Assembly (NCBI GenBank): GCA_022730375.1
Contig: DZDA01000007.1
Coordinates: forward strand, 1-51,975
Source: Thiomonas intermedia
Lineage (GTDB): Bacteria > Pseudomonadota > Gammaproteobacteria > Burkholderiales > Burkholderiaceae_C
Direction: 5' to 3'
Length of the DNA: 51,975 nucleotides
Of the stretch, positions 1 through 10,099 are shown piece by piece. How positions within the stretch are numbered: position 1 is the first letter of the stretch; each line of letters begins with the position of its first letter. The translations under genes and the position numbers were made by a program. The notes under the pieces are model-generated. The model saw only the letters and a program-made list of their open reading frames with translations. It was not told the origin of the DNA and ran no database searches.

Positions 1-23
1 GCGTCCTGCAGCAGCGGCTTTTT

Positions 24-47
24 GCCCCATAGCTTCGGCTATGGGGC
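24..47. repeat. Perfect 10-bp hairpin with TTCG loop
   Basis: A perfect inverted repeat (GCCCCATAGC, TTCG, GCTATGGGGC) gives a CUUCGG-type tetraloop stem, an unusually stable RNA fold. It lies downstream of the rpmB-rpmG operon. No T-run follows it on either strand, so it is not a classical terminator. It may be a processing or stability element or part of an unseen neighbouring gene. Confidence 0.6.
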
Positions 48-169
48 GGCAAATCCGCCGCCGCAGGCCATCCCCACACCCTTTTTTCGCTCTACGCGAC
101 TCAAGCCCGACAGGCTCCTAGACATTGATGGAGCGCCGAAGCACGCGCCCGCGAAAAGACGCGTCCACG

Positions 170-225
170 AAAAATCCGCTGGTCTGGCCGCAGTATCTAA
201 CTTCACTGCGGCCGATCCAGCGGAT
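170..225 (-). terminator. Rho-independent terminator of rpmB-rpmG
   Basis: On the minus strand, just after the rpmG stop, ATCCGCTGG pairs with CCAGCGGAT and GGCCGCAGT pairs with ACTGCGGCC. The two stems are separated by a 3x3 internal loop and capped by a ten-base loop, and a run of five T follows. The stem sits about 24 bases past the stop codon, the normal place for a terminator ending a ribosomal-protein operon. Confidence 0.85.
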
Positions 226-248
226 CGTTCTTGAGCAGGCAGATCAGA

Positions 249-419
249 TTACTTGATCTTGCCTTCCTTGTAATTCACATGCTTGCGCGCGACCGGATCG
301 AATTTCATGATTTCGATCTTTTCGGGCGTGGTGCGCTTGTTTTTGGTGGTGGTGTAGAAATGGCCGGTGCCCGCAGAGGATTCCAGCTTGATTTTTTCGC
401 GTCCGCCTTTGGTTGCCAT
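249..419 (-). CDS. rpmG: 50S ribosomal protein L33
   Basis: This 56-residue protein of the large ribosomal subunit begins [19 protein letters not shown] and ends [10 protein letters not shown], as L33 does. It contains no cysteine, so it is the zinc-independent form without the CxxC ribbon. Its length matches the family. It follows rpmB on the minus strand after a 41-base gap, the usual rpmB-rpmG pairing, and is followed by a strong terminator. Confidence 0.95.
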   Translation of the reverse strand: MATKGGREKIKLESSAGTGHFYTTTKNKRTTPEKIEIMKFDPVARKHVNYKEGKIK

Positions 420-460
420 GATGGGTTCCGTGCAGTTCTAGGAAGGAATGGAGAGGGCGA

Positions 461-694
461 TCAGATCTCGCCGCGCGAGCGCAGCTCGGCCAGCACGACG
501 TCGATGCCTTTTTTGTCAATGGTGCGCAGCCCAGAGCTCGTCACGCGCAGACGCACGAAACGGTTCTCGCTTTCAACCCAGAAACGGCGATATTGCAGAT
601 TGGGCAGGAAGCGGCGCTTGGTCTTGTTATTCGCGTGGGACACATTGTTCCCGACCATCGGCCCTTTACCTGTCACTTGACACACTCGTGCCAT
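461..694 (-). CDS. rpmB: 50S ribosomal protein L28
   Basis: This 77-residue large-subunit protein starts [20 protein letters not shown], the standard L28 amino terminus, and carries the basic [19 protein letters not shown] stretch typical of the family. The length is normal. It is the first gene of the minus-strand rpmB-rpmG operon. The 76 bases upstream, toward trxB, must hold its promoter if it is not read from trxB; I could not identify clear -35 and -10 boxes. Confidence 0.97.
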   Translation of the reverse strand: MARVCQVTGKGPMVGNNVSHANNKTKRRFLPNLQYRRFWVESENRFVRLRVTSSGLRTIDKKGIDVVLAELRSRGEI

Positions 695-770
695 GGCACA
701 CCTCGAAATTTTGTAGAATAAAGGCTAAAGATTATAGCCGGAAAGATTCGCTTGTCCACCGCTATCAGCG

Positions 771-1874
<1,104 letters not shown>

Positions 1875-1938
1875 CTATTTTCTGGCTTCCCCGCCTGCCT
1901 TCGAAATTGCCCCGCCGCCCCATAAACTGGAGAAACTG

Positions 1939-2610
1939 ATGTCGCAAATCACCGATATTGACCTCGTTCGGCGCGTGCCGCTGTTTGCCGTGCTCACCGA
2001 ATCGCAGGCCTGGTCGATTTCGCAATCCATCGTCAAGCGGCGCTACAAGCGCGGCGAAAACATTGTCGAGCAGGGCAGCAAGTCGAATGCCCTGTTCATT
2101 CTGCTTTCCGGCCGGGCGCGGGTGATCAGCATGGACGCCAAGGGCCGCGAAGTCATCATCGCCGTGCTGCATGCGGGCGATTACATCGGGGAAATGAGCC
2201 TGATCGATGGCGAGCCGCACAGCGCCACGGTGCAGGCCGAGGTGCAGACCGATGTGATGATGCTCGGCCGTGTGGCGTTTCTGCAGTGCCTGCCTGAAAA
2301 CACCAGCATGTCCTTTGCGATCATGCGCGGGCTGGCGCTGCGTCTGCGTCGCGCCGACCGAAAAATTGAATCTCTGGCGTTGATGGATGTCTACGGCCGT
2401 GTGGCGCGCGCGCTGATGGAGCTCACCGATGTGATGCAGGATGAGCACATCATCCGCAACAAGCTTTCTCGCCAGGATCTGGCCAAGATGGTCGGCGCCT
2501 CGCGCGAAATGGTCAGCCGGGTGATGAAAGACTTTGAACAGCAAGGTTTTGTGGTCGAGCGCGACGACGGCACCCTGTTGATCCGAGAGCATCTCTCGAC
2601 TCTGGCCTGA
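1939..2610 (+). CDS. Crp/Fnr-family transcriptional regulator
   Basis: This 223-residue protein has an N-terminal cyclic-nucleotide-binding-like beta-roll (GENIVEQGSKSNALFILLSGRA and the GDYIGEMSLIDGEPHSATV turn) and a C-terminal winged helix-turn-helix (LSRQDLAKMVGASREMVSRV). It has no N-terminal cysteine cluster, so it is unlikely to be an iron-sulfur FNR and is closer to Crp. The ligand-pocket turn resembles that of cAMP-binding members, but binding of cAMP is inference. The ATG at 1939 is preceded by GGAG at proper spacing; a longer frame upstream has no domain content. A GTGA-N6-TCAC site at 27957-27972 is a possible target. Confidence 0.9.
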   Translation: MSQITDIDLVRRVPLFAVLTESQAWSISQSIVKRRYKRGENIVEQGSKSNALFILLSGRARVISMDAKGREVIIAVLHAGDYIGEMSLIDGEPHSATVQAEVQTDVMMLGRVAFLQCLPENTSMSFAIMRGLALRLRRADRKIESLALMDVYGRVARALMELTDVMQDEHIIRNKLSRQDLAKMVGASREMVSRVMKDFEQQGFVVERDDGTLLIREHLSTLA

Positions 2611-2798
2611 TGCGAGTGGGGTGTTCATAGCCCCTTCATGGCCCCTTATTCGCCCTTATCCGCCTCTGATCCCGGTCTTGGGCGGTCTGCCGCGTTGGCT
2701 TGTTTGCCCATGACCGCCGCGAAGGCGGCAAAATCCGCCCTGCAGCCCAGTTTAATGGCGGGCGCGATGCATCACCCTGGATTTTGAACACCCCTCCC

Positions 2799-5144
2799 AT
2801 GCCGAAAATCGATACCCGACGTCGCCCCTCCCAGGCGGCGCTCCGTTCTGAGCCGCGCAGCCGCCTGCAGCGTTTTGCAGGCGAGGTGCGCCTGACCGCC
2901 GCCTTCATCGGCTGGATCTTGCTTTGCCTGAGTCTGCTGAGCTTTCATAAGTCCGATCCGTCCTGGTCGAGTTCGGGCGCCGATGGCCATGTGGCCAACT
3001 GGGTCGGCGTGGTTGGGGCCTGGTTTTCCGATGTGGCTTATTTTCTGCTGGGCTTCTCGGCCCTGTGGCTGATTCCGCTGGGTCTGTACGGCCTGCTGCG
3101 CATGTGGCGCAGCACCCAGGAGCAAACGCCCGCCGCCGAGGAGCAAACGCCTGTGAGCCGGTGGCGCAAGTTGCAGCCCTTGGCCGCTGCAGCGGGCCTG
3201 CTGCTGTTGCCGCTTTCCAGCGCGGCGCTGGAGTCGACGCGGCTGTGGAGCCTGGCTCCTGCCCTGCCGGGCGAGGCCGGTGGTCTGCTCGGGCATGGCC
3301 TGGGTATCGCCGTTGATACCTTGCTGGGCGACACTGGCGGCACCTTGGTGCTGCTGGCGGTCTTTCTGTTTTCGCTGAGCTGGGTCGGTCATTTTTCGTG
3401 GGCTGACGCGGCCGAGCGCCTCGGGGGCTGGATCGAGCGGCTGTGGACCTGGCAGCGCGAACGCCGCGGACGCGAAGACGATGTGCTGGCAGGGCGGCAG
3501 GCCAAGCAGGAGCGTGAGAAGGAAGTCGAGTTGCAGCGGCCTTTGGTGGAAGAGCGCGAGGTGCTCGCTCCAGTGCTGATCGAGCCTTCGGTGGCTTATG
3601 TGCCGCAGTCTCCGCGCGTGCTCAAGGAAAAGCAGAAACCGCTGTTCAATGAACTGCCCGACTCGGCCCTGCCGGCCTTGGGGTTGCTGGATGCCGCGCC
3701 CTCCGTGCAGGCAGAAACCGTCAGCCACGAAACGCTGGAGTTCACTTCGCGCCTGATCGAGAAAAAGCTCAAGGATTTCGGCGTGGAGGTGCGCGTGGTG
3801 GCGGCCTATCCCGGCCCGGTCATCACCCGCTACGAAGTGGAGCCGGCCACTGGCGTGAAGGGCGCGCAGATCGTCAACCTGTCGCGCGATCTGGCGCGGG
3901 CCTTGTCGCTGGTGAGCATCCGCGTGGTCGAAACCATTCCGGGCAAGAACACCATGGCGCTGGAGCTGCCTAACGCCAAGCGGCACACCATCAAGCTGTC
4001 GGAGATTCTGGGTTCCAACAATTATCACGAAGCTGCCTCAATGCTGACCATGGGTCTGGGCAAGGACATCGTGGGCAACCCGGTGGTGGCCGATCTGGCC
4101 AAGATGCCGCACCTGCTGGTGGCCGGTACCACCGGCTCGGGCAAATCCGTCGGCGTCAACGCCATGATTCTGAGCCTGCTGTACAAGGCCGAACCCAGCG
4201 ATGTGCGGCTGATTTTGATCGACCCGAAAATGCTCGAACTCAGTGTGTACGACGGCATTCCGCATCTGCTCGCGCCCGTGGTGATCGACATGAAACAGGC
4301 GGCGCAGGCGCTGAACTGGTGTGTGGGCGAAATGGAGCGTCGCTACAAGCTCATGAGCAAGCTCGGTGTGCGCAATCTCGCGGGCTACAACACCAAAGTG
4401 CACGAGGCCCGTGCGCGCGGCGAGCCGCTGACCAACCCGTTCAGCCTCACGCCAGAGTCGCCCGAACCGCTGGAGAAGCTGCCGCATATCGTGGTCGTCA
4501 TCGACGAGCTGGCCGATCTGATGATGGTGGTGGGCAAGAAGATCGAGGAGCTCATCGCCCGTCTGGCGCAGAAGGCGCGGGCTTCGGGCATCCATCTCAT
4601 TCTGGCGACCCAACGCCCCAGCGTGGACGTGATCACCGGGCTGATCAAAGCCAATATCCCCACCCGCATGGCCTTCCAGGTGTCGAGCAAGATCGATTCG
4701 CGCACCATCCTCGACCAGATGGGCGCGGAGAGCCTGCTGGGCATGGGCGACATGCTGTACTTGCCGCCCGGCTCAGGCATGCCGCAGCGGGTGCATGGCG
4801 CATTTGTGAGTGATGCCGAAGTGCACCGCGTGGTCGAAGACATCAAGAGCCGGGGCGGGCCGAACTACCTCGAAGGCATACTCGCCGGCGAAGAAGACCT
4901 GGATGGGGCGGGCGCTGTGGGCGGCGCGGGCGGCTCGGACGGCGAGAGCGACCCGCTCTATGATCAGGCGGTGCAGATCGTGCTGCAGCACCGCAAGGCG
5001 TCGATTTCTCTGGTGCAGCGTCATCTGCGCATCGGCTACAACCGTTCAGCCAGACTGCTGGAGCAGATGGAACAATCCGGCCTGGTGTCCGCGCTGACCG
5101 CTAACGGCAACCGCGACATCCTGGTGCCGGTGCGATCAGAGTGA
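2799..5144 (+). CDS. ftsK: DNA translocase FtsK
   Basis: This 781-residue septal DNA pump clears and pairs chromosome termini during division. The N-terminal 200 residues hold several hydrophobic membrane segments. A charged linker follows, then the alpha domain ([19 protein letters not shown]), the RecA-like motor with Walker A GTTGSGKS near residue 445 and Walker [13 protein letters not shown], and a C-terminal gamma winged helix ([20 protein letters not shown], then [13 protein letters not shown]) that reads KOPS sites. The linker is short compared with E. coli FtsK, as in other beta-proteobacteria. Start [10 protein letters not shown] is chosen over an upstream in-frame codon. lolA and rarA follow, the common order ftsK-lolA-rarA. 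Confidence 0.96.
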   Translation: MPKIDTRRRPSQAALRSEPRSRLQRFAGEVRLTAAFIGWILLCLSLLSFHKSDPSWSSSGADGHVANWVGVVGAWFSDVAYFLLGFSALWLIPLGLYGLLRMWRSTQEQTPAAEEQTPVSRWRKLQPLAAAAGLLLLPLSSAALESTRLWSLAPALPGEAGGLLGHGLGIAVDTLLGDTGGTLVLLAVFLFSLSWVGHFSWADAAERLGGWIERLWTWQRERRGREDDVLAGRQAKQEREKEVELQRPLVEEREVLAPVLIEPSVAYVPQSPRVLKEKQKPLFNELPDSALPALGLLDAAPSVQAETVSHETLEFTSRLIEKKLKDFGVEVRVVAAYPGPVITRYEVEPATGVKGAQIVNLSRDLARALSLVSIRVVETIPGKNTMALELPNAKRHTIKLSEILGSNNYHEAASMLTMGLGKDIVGNPVVADLAKMPHLLVAGTTGSGKSVGVNAMILSLLYKAEPSDVRLILIDPKMLELSVYDGIPHLLAPVVIDMKQAAQALNWCVGEMERRYKLMSKLGVRNLAGYNTKVHEARARGEPLTNPFSLTPESPEPLEKLPHIVVVIDELADLMMVVGKKIEELIARLAQKARASGIHLILATQRPSVDVITGLIKANIPTRMAFQVSSKIDSRTILDQMGAESLLGMGDMLYLPPGSGMPQRVHGAFVSDAEVHRVVEDIKSRGGPNYLEGILAGEEDLDGAGAVGGAGGSDGESDPLYDQAVQIVLQHRKASISLVQRHLRIGYNRSARLLEQMEQSGLVSALTANGNRDILVPVRSE

Positions 5145-5184
5145 CGGGCGTGCGCAGCCACGCGAGTGCCGCGGAATTTCCAAG

Positions 5185-5862
5185 ATGAAAGACAGGACTA
5201 TGACTTCCATGAACACGCGCTGGCGCACCTCGCTGCTGCGGCTTTTTCTCGCGGGCGGTCTGCTCGCTGCCAGTCTGCCTGCGGCCTTCGCGGCGAATTC
5301 TGTGCAACTGCTCGAACAGTGGCTGCAGCAGACCCGGGGCGGCAGCGCCCAGTTCACTCAGACCGTGAGCAACCCCAAGGGCCCGGCGCAGGCGCCGGCT
5401 TCCGGGCAGTTTGCCTTCGAGCGGCCCGACCGTTTCCGCTGGGACTACACCAAGCCCTATGCCCAGATCATCGTCAGCGACGGCAAGCAGCTGTGGACCT
5501 ATGACCACGACCTCGATCAGGTGACCATCACCCCCGTCACGCAGGCGTTCAAGGGCACGCCGGCCGCGATCTTCGCCGGAACCGACCTGACCCGGCTGTT
5601 CACCCTGCAGGCCCAGGCCGATGCCGGCGGTCTGCAATGGGTGCAGGCCACGCCCAAGGCCAAGGACAGCAATTTCGACTGGATACGCATCGGTCTGCGC
5701 AGCACGGCACAGGGCCCGGAAGTGGCCGAGCTTCAGTTGCGCGATGCTTTCGGGCAGATTTCCGCCATGCGCTTCACCGCCATCAAACACAACCCGACCT
5801 TCGGCCCGGACAGCTTCCGTTTCACTCCGCCCAAAGGGGCTTCGGTCATCAGCCAGCCATGA
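5185..5862 (+). CDS. lolA: Outer-membrane lipoprotein carrier LolA
   Basis: This periplasmic chaperone takes lipoproteins from the LolCDE complex and hands them to LolB. The 225-residue precursor has a signal peptide ending near LAASLPAAFA and then the LolA core: LEQWLQQTRGGSAQFTQTV, FAFERPDRFRWDYTKPY and KQLWTYDHDLDQVTI. In-frame ATG codons at 5200 and 5209 are also plausible starts and would give a more usual signal peptide; none has a clearly better ribosome-binding site. Its stop overlaps the rarA start as ATGA, so the two are probably translationally coupled. Confidence 0.93.
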   Translation: MKDRTMTSMNTRWRTSLLRLFLAGGLLAASLPAAFAANSVQLLEQWLQQTRGGSAQFTQTVSNPKGPAQAPASGQFAFERPDRFRWDYTKPYAQIIVSDGKQLWTYDHDLDQVTITPVTQAFKGTPAAIFAGTDLTRLFTLQAQADAGGLQWVQATPKAKDSNFDWIRIGLRSTAQGPEVAELQLRDAFGQISAMRFTAIKHNPTFGPDSFRFTPPKGASVISQP

Positions 5863-7271
5863 CCAGCGGCCCGGGTCTGTTCGACGACGCGGACCTGCCC
5901 GCGCCCGCCCGGCAGCCTGCAGCGTCGAAGCCCGCGCCTGGGGCCAACGCCCCGCTGGCCGAGCGTTTGCGCCCGCATCATCTCGATGAAGTGGTGGGCC
6001 AACGCCACCTGCTCGGGCCCGGCAAGCCGCTGCGCGTGGCGTTTGAAACCCGGCGGCTGCACTCCATGCTGTTCTGGGGGCCGCCCGGCGTGGGCAAAAC
6101 CACCCTGGCGCGCCTGATGGCCGATGCTTTCGATGCCGGCTTTCTGCCCCTATCGGCGGTGCTCGCCGGAGTGAAAGACATTCGCGATGCCGTCGCCCAG
6201 GCCCAGGCCGCGCAGCAACGGGGGCGGGCGACCATTGTGTTCGTCGATGAGGTGCACCGCTTCAACAAAAGCCAGCAGGATGCGTTTTTGCCGCATGTCG
6301 AATCCGGCTTGTTCACCTTCATTGGCGCGACCACGGAAAACCCGTCATTCGAGGTCAACAGCGCCTTGCTGTCACGCGCCGTGGTGTACGTGCTCGAACC
6401 GCTGGACGCCGATGATCTTCGCTTGCTGATGCAGCGTGCGCTGGCGGGCAGCGGCGTCGATGCCATCGAACCCGCGGCGCAAGAACGGCTCATTCGCCAT
6501 GCCGACGGCGATGCCCGCCGCCTGCTGGGCGCGCTCGAACTGGCTTTGCAGGCCGCCGTGCGGGCCGCTCAAACCACACTCACCGCCGATCTGCTGGAAC
6601 AAACCCTGGGCGCGACCCTGCTGCGCTTTGACAAGGGCGGCGAGCAGACCTATGACCTGATCTCCGCTTTGCACAAATCGGTGCGCGGGTCCGATGTCGA
6701 CGCTTCGCTCTACTGGTTTGCGCGCATGCTCGAAGGCGGCGCAGATCCTCGCTATCTGGCGCGGCGGCTGATCCGCATGGCGGTGGAAGACATCGGCCTG
6801 GCCGACCCCAAGGCCCTGACCCTTGCACTCGAAGCCGCGCAAACCTACGAGCGCCTGGGCAGCCCCGAAGGCGAGTTGGCGCTGGCCGAGGCGGTGGTTT
6901 ATCTGGCCGTCACGCCCAAGTCGAACGCGGTTTACAAGGCCTACAACGCTGCGCGCGCGTTTGCCCGGGAGCAGGGCACCCAGCCCGTGCCGTTGCACCT
7001 GCGCAACGCGCCCACCAAACTGATGAAAAACCTGGGCTATGGCAAGGACTACCGCTACGCCCACGACGAGGCCGACGCTTTCGCCGCCGGAGAAACCTAT
7101 TTTCCCGACGGCATGAGGCCGCCTCGCTTCTATCAGCCCACATCGCGCGGGGTAGAAGAACGCATTGCCCGCCGCCTGCAAGAGCTGGCTGAGCGCAATA
7201 CCCGGGGTAGTGTGGTGTCATCTTTCGGCCCGGAAAGTGACAGTGCCGCAACCGAACCACCCAGCGACTGA
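5859..7271 (+). CDS. rarA: Replication-associated recombination protein RarA (AAA+ ATPase)
   Basis: This 470-residue AAA+ ATPase, related to clamp loaders and to eukaryotic WRNIP1, acts at stalled replication forks. It has an N-terminal LFDD motif, ERLRPHHLDEVVGQRHLLGP, Walker A GPPGVGKT near residues 74-81, Walker B IVFVDEVHRFNKSQQDAFLP, sensor GATTENPSFEVNSALLSR and the C-terminal tetramerisation part. The start is the ATG that overlaps the lolA stop; a longer upstream frame lies inside lolA. The insertion sequence begins 30 bases after its stop, so the original terminator may be displaced. Confidence 0.96.
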   Translation: MTSGPGLFDDADLPAPARQPAASKPAPGANAPLAERLRPHHLDEVVGQRHLLGPGKPLRVAFETRRLHSMLFWGPPGVGKTTLARLMADAFDAGFLPLSAVLAGVKDIRDAVAQAQAAQQRGRATIVFVDEVHRFNKSQQDAFLPHVESGLFTFIGATTENPSFEVNSALLSRAVVYVLEPLDADDLRLLMQRALAGSGVDAIEPAAQERLIRHADGDARRLLGALELALQAAVRAAQTTLTADLLEQTLGATLLRFDKGGEQTYDLISALHKSVRGSDVDASLYWFARMLEGGADPRYLARRLIRMAVEDIGLADPKALTLALEAAQTYERLGSPEGELALAEAVVYLAVTPKSNAVYKAYNAARAFAREQGTQPVPLHLRNAPTKLMKNLGYGKDYRYAHDEADAFAAGETYFPDGMRPPRFYQPTSRGVEERIARRLQELAERNTRGSVVSSFGPESDSAATEPPSD

Positions 7272-7301
7272 GCGGCCTCACCCTGCGGGTTGACTCGGTG
7301 A

Positions 7302-7331
7302 GTCAATTCCAATGAAGGTATGAGTCTGAAC
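7302..7331 (+). repeat. Left terminal inverted repeat of the IS
   Basis: GTCAATTCCAATGAA is followed by GGTATGAGTCTGAAC. The inner 15 bases match the right end exactly, the outer part imperfectly. It lies on the transposase 3' side. Confidence 0.8.
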
Positions 7332-7370
7332 GGTCGGTTTTGAATTGCATATTTCATAACCGCTGATGGT

Positions 7371-7447
7371 GGCCTGTGGAGCTTGTGGGCAGCCGTCGGC
7401 GGGAATCGGCTGCGCCGACTGTCCACAAATCCACAGGCCGGGTTTTT
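7371..7447 (+). terminator. Hairpin terminator inside the IS, blocking outside transcription
   Basis: GGCCTGTGGA pairs perfectly with TCCACAGGCC, an inner GTGG/CCAC and CAGCCG/CGGCTG stem lies within, and GGG plus five T follows on the plus strand. Read from rarA, this would stop transcription before it enters the transposase gene from behind. Such barriers are common in insertion sequences. On the minus strand there is no T-run. Confidence 0.65.
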
Positions 7448-7461
7448 CTGGAAGCGTGTTC

Positions 7462-8724
7462 TCAAGCGGCTTTCCGGGATCGTTTGCTGATGGATTGGAA
7501 GAGGCGATTGCGCGCTTCGTTCAGACGCGCCGCCGCCTCGTTGTCGCTCATGGCGCGGGCCTTCTCCCGCAAGGCGTCGAGCGTCACGCCGGGTTTCAGA
7601 AAGTCGCCTGCGTCGGGCAGGGATGCCAGTTTCTCCAATGGCGTCATGGCCGCATTGAGCGGATAGCGCTTCTGGGTCTTGCCTTTCTTGTCGAGGTATT
7701 CCTCGGCGAACAGGCAAGGCCGGTGGAAGTTGATGTAGGGGTTCAGATGCTCGGCGCAGAACGCGTTGATCTCGGCGGCGAAGCGCTGCGGAATGTGGCT
7801 GTAGCCCAAGTGCTTCCTGATGATCGCCCCGTTTTTGGTCTCCGCCAGACCGTTGTCGTTGGAGCGGCGTGGGCGCGATTTGGTGAATTCCGCCGCGAGC
7901 TTGTCGAGCATTTTGGCGACCTTGTGGTTGATGTATTCCGATCCGTTGTCGGCATGAAATCCGAGGATGCGCAACGGGAAGGCCTCCAGCAGGGCTTCGA
8001 TGACAGGGAGCAGATAGGCCTCCGATATCTTCTCGCAGGTGGCGACCCGCTCCCACTGGGCGACGCAGTCGACGGCGTTGATGTGATAGACGCCCTTGGC
8101 GCCGTCCTGGTCGCCCTGATGCACGCTGTCGATACGGATGAAGCCGGGACGACCGTCCGGCGTCGGCGCCCGGCGCACGCCGATGGCGATGCCGGTGGGC
8201 CGCGTCTTGGCAAACACCTGCCGACGCGCGAGGTCACCACGCTCCTTGCGCAGGTTGTAGAGGCGCCCCACCGAGATCGTCGCCAGTCGCGTGTAGCGGG
8301 TGTCGCCGTAGCGCTCCAGCGCGCGACGCATCAGATGCACGGTCGCCGGACCGGACAGGGTGTTGTGCAAGGCGTCCGTCTCGGCCAGCAGCGCCACGTC
8401 GAGATCGGTGAATTTGCGCACCCAGCCGTGCTTGGGCGCGCGGTAGTTCTTGCGCAGTACACGACCCCCGCACCAGCGCCCGACCAGCCGCGTGAGCTGC
8501 TGCCGTGAGTAGCCCGTCGTGCGCTCCAGGTAGCGCAGGATCAGTCCCTTGTCCTGCTTCTTCAGGCGCTTGTAGCCAAACCTCGCCAGCACGCCCGCAA
8601 TAGGCCGGTAACGTTCGTCCTCGCCCGCGCCCGTCGCACAAAATCCCACCTCGACCGTTCCCGCAAGGAACGCCCGAACCTGCTCCAGCGTCGTGAGCTT
8701 CGCTGCGTTCATGTCGATCACCAT
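7462..8724 (-). CDS. IS transposase, rve-type DD35E
   Basis: This 420-residue transposase has an N-terminal helical DNA-binding part (LERTTGYSRQQLTRLVGRW looks like a helix-turn-helix) and an RNase H-like integrase core. The likely catalytic residues are Asp199 (FIRIDSVHQ), Asp259 (GFHADNGSEY) and Glu295 (NGLAETKNG), with exactly 35 residues between the second and third, hence DD35E. No frameshift or stop interrupts it. GGAGG precedes the ATG at 8724 too closely; a GTG three bases later or the ATG at 8712 may be the true start. The gene appears functional. Confidence 0.92.
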   Translation of the reverse strand: MVIDMNAAKLTTLEQVRAFLAGTVEVGFCATGAGEDERYRPIAGVLARFGYKRLKKQDKGLILRYLERTTGYSRQQLTRLVGRWCGGRVLRKNYRAPKHGWVRKFTDLDVALLAETDALHNTLSGPATVHLMRRALERYGDTRYTRLATISVGRLYNLRKERGDLARRQVFAKTRPTGIAIGVRRAPTPDGRPGFIRIDSVHQGDQDGAKGVYHINAVDCVAQWERVATCEKISEAYLLPVIEALLEAFPLRILGFHADNGSEYINHKVAKMLDKLAAEFTKSRPRRSNDNGLAETKNGAIIRKHLGYSHIPQRFAAEINAFCAEHLNPYINFHRPCLFAEEYLDKKGKTQKRYPLNAAMTPLEKLASLPDAGDFLKPGVTLDALREKARAMSDNEAAARLNEARNRLFQSISKRSRKAA

Positions 8725-8752
8725 GCCTCCGATGATCGATCCCGTTACCCCG

Positions 8753-8777
8753 CTTCAGACTCATTCCTCCTTGGAAA
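8753..8777 (-). repeat. Subterminal copy of the IS end motif
   Basis: On the minus strand this reads TTTCCAAGGAGGAATGAGTCTGAAG, closely matching the right terminal repeat (TTTCCAA, spacer, GGTATGAGTCTGAAC). It lies 11 bases inside that end. It may be a second transposase-binding site, or part of the transposase promoter through which the enzyme represses itself. Confidence 0.7.
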
Positions 8778-8788
8778 TCCACAACAGA

Positions 8789-8818
8789 GTTCAGACTCAT
8801 ACCATGTTGGAAAGGACC
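8789..8818 (-). repeat. Right terminal inverted repeat of the IS
   Basis: Read inward on the minus strand: GGTCCTTTCCAACAT, then GGTATGAGTCTGAAC. It matches the left end except in the outer bases and a one-base length difference in the spacer. Confidence 0.8.
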
Positions 8819-8824
8819 CGGTGA

Positions 8825-9155
8825 CGGCTGACCCGAGGCAGGCGGTTATCATCGCGCCAGCCAAAAAAACAGGGGGGTCAGGACAGCCCGGCCCCCAGAC
8901 AGACCTATGAAGCCTGTTCACCCTCGCCCGGCAGCGTCGTTGCCGGGCGCCGCCGCGTACCAGATGCGGCTCGTATCGCGCGCGCCCGCAGGCGCTCCAC
9001 TTTCACACACGATGACCTGGAGGCATGCACTCAACTGGTGCGGCGGTCCCGGCACGCGCTTTGCATTCATCCCCGGTTTACCCGTTTCACCCCGGCCGCT
9101 CCAAAAGAGGCGGGCCGTCACTCACTAGCCATCCGCTCGTCAGGAGATTCAAGGT
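8825..9155. other. Non-coding stretch between the IS and livH
   Basis: These 331 bases hold no convincing gene. There is an eight-base stem (GCCCGGCA/TGCCGGGC, 8926-8948) and an AGGAG ribosome-binding site before livH. Short open frames here have no ribosome-binding site or family likeness. The liv promoter presumably lies here; I could not identify clear -35 and -10 boxes. There is no trace of a substrate-binding-protein gene, which often precedes livH. Confidence 0.6.
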
Positions 9156-10088
9156 ATGGATATTTTTCTTCAGCAGATCGTCAACGGTCTGGTTCTGGGC
9201 AGCATGTATGCCCTGATCGCTCTCGGCTACACCATGGTGTACGGCATCGTCAACCTCATCAATTTTGCGCATGGGGACGTGATGATGGTGGGGGCGCTCA
9301 CGGCCTACACCGTGTTCAAGGTGCTCGATCATGTGGCCCCGCATCTTCCGGGTTGGTTGGTCGTGGTCATCGCCCTGATCATCGCCATGCTGGCCACGGG
9401 GGCGCTCAACTACTTCATCGAGCGCATCGCCTACCGGCCCTTGCGCAATGCGCCCAAGCTGGCGCCGCTGATCACGGCCATCGGCATGTCCATCCTGCTC
9501 GAAACGCTGGCGATGATCATCTGGGGGCGCGACTACAAGGTGTTCCCGTCCGGCCTGCTGCCGAGCAAAGTGATCGATGTCGGCGGTATTGTCATCACGC
9601 CGGTACAGATCATGATTCTGGTGGTGACCGCCGTGTTGCTGGCGGGGCTGACCTGGCTGATCAACCACACCAAGCTGGGCCGGGCGATGCGGGCCACGGC
9701 GGAAAACCCGCGCGTGGCGTCGCTGATGGGGGTGAATCCCAACTTCGTCATCTCCTCGGCGTTCGTGATCGGCGCCATGCTCGCGGCGATTGCCGGGGTG
9801 ATGTGGTTTGCCAACTTCGCCACGGCGAACTTCTACATGGGCTTCACGCCGGGTTTGAAGGCCTTTACCGCAGCGGTGCTGGGCGGCATCGGCAATCTTT
9901 CGGGGGCCATGCTGGGCGGCATTCTGCTGGGGCTGATCGAGGTGCTGGGCGCTGGCTATATCGGCACGCTCACCGGTGGGGTGTTCGGCAGCAATTACCA
10001 GGACATCTTCGCGTTCATCGTGCTGATTCTGGTGCTGACCCTGCGCCCGCAAGGCCTGCTGGGTGAGCGCGTGGCCGATCGCGCCTGA
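9156..10088 (+). CDS. livH: Branched-chain amino-acid ABC transporter permease LivH
   Basis: This 310-residue inner-membrane permease has about eight hydrophobic segments. It starts MDIFLQQIVNGLVLGSMYAL and contains the LivH signature GYTMVYGIVNLINFAHGDV and the cytoplasmic coupling loop TKLGRAMRATAENPRVASLMG. With LivM it forms the channel for leucine, isoleucine and valine (or, in some members, amides or urea; substrate cannot be told from the permease). It is the first gene of livHMGF, with an AGGAG site ahead. The binding-protein gene is not in this cluster. Confidence 0.95.
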   Translation: MDIFLQQIVNGLVLGSMYALIALGYTMVYGIVNLINFAHGDVMMVGALTAYTVFKVLDHVAPHLPGWLVVVIALIIAMLATGALNYFIERIAYRPLRNAPKLAPLITAIGMSILLETLAMIIWGRDYKVFPSGLLPSKVIDVGGIVITPVQIMILVVTAVLLAGLTWLINHTKLGRAMRATAENPRVASLMGVNPNFVISSAFVIGAMLAAIAGVMWFANFATANFYMGFTPGLKAFTAAVLGGIGNLSGAMLGGILLGLIEVLGAGYIGTLTGGVFGSNYQDIFAFIVLILVLTLRPQGLLGERVADRA

Positions 10089-10099
10089 GGAGACCGAAC

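Larger units (their letters stand above)
7302..8818 (-). mobile_element. Complete insertion sequence, about 1.5 kb, one DD35E transposase
   Basis: The element lies between rarA and the liv genes. Its ends carry imperfect inverted repeats that share TTCCAA, three or four variable bases, then GGTATGAGTCTGAAC. The outermost bases differ (GTCAATTCC on the left; GGTCCTTTCC read inward on the right), so the exact termini are uncertain by one or two bases. CGGTGA occurs directly outside both ends (7296-7301 and 8819-8824), a candidate 6-bp target duplication. The single gene is intact and the element looks complete. Family placement among rve-type (IS3/IS481/IS1202-like) elements is not resolved here. 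Confidence 0.85.

Noticed and set aside
22-234. Small frame at the window start
   Set aside because: It runs through the TTCG hairpin and the rpmG terminator, so it is very unlikely to be coding.
8907-9128. Small plus-strand frame before livH
   Set aside because: It has no ribosome-binding site and no family likeness, and it overlaps a hairpin.
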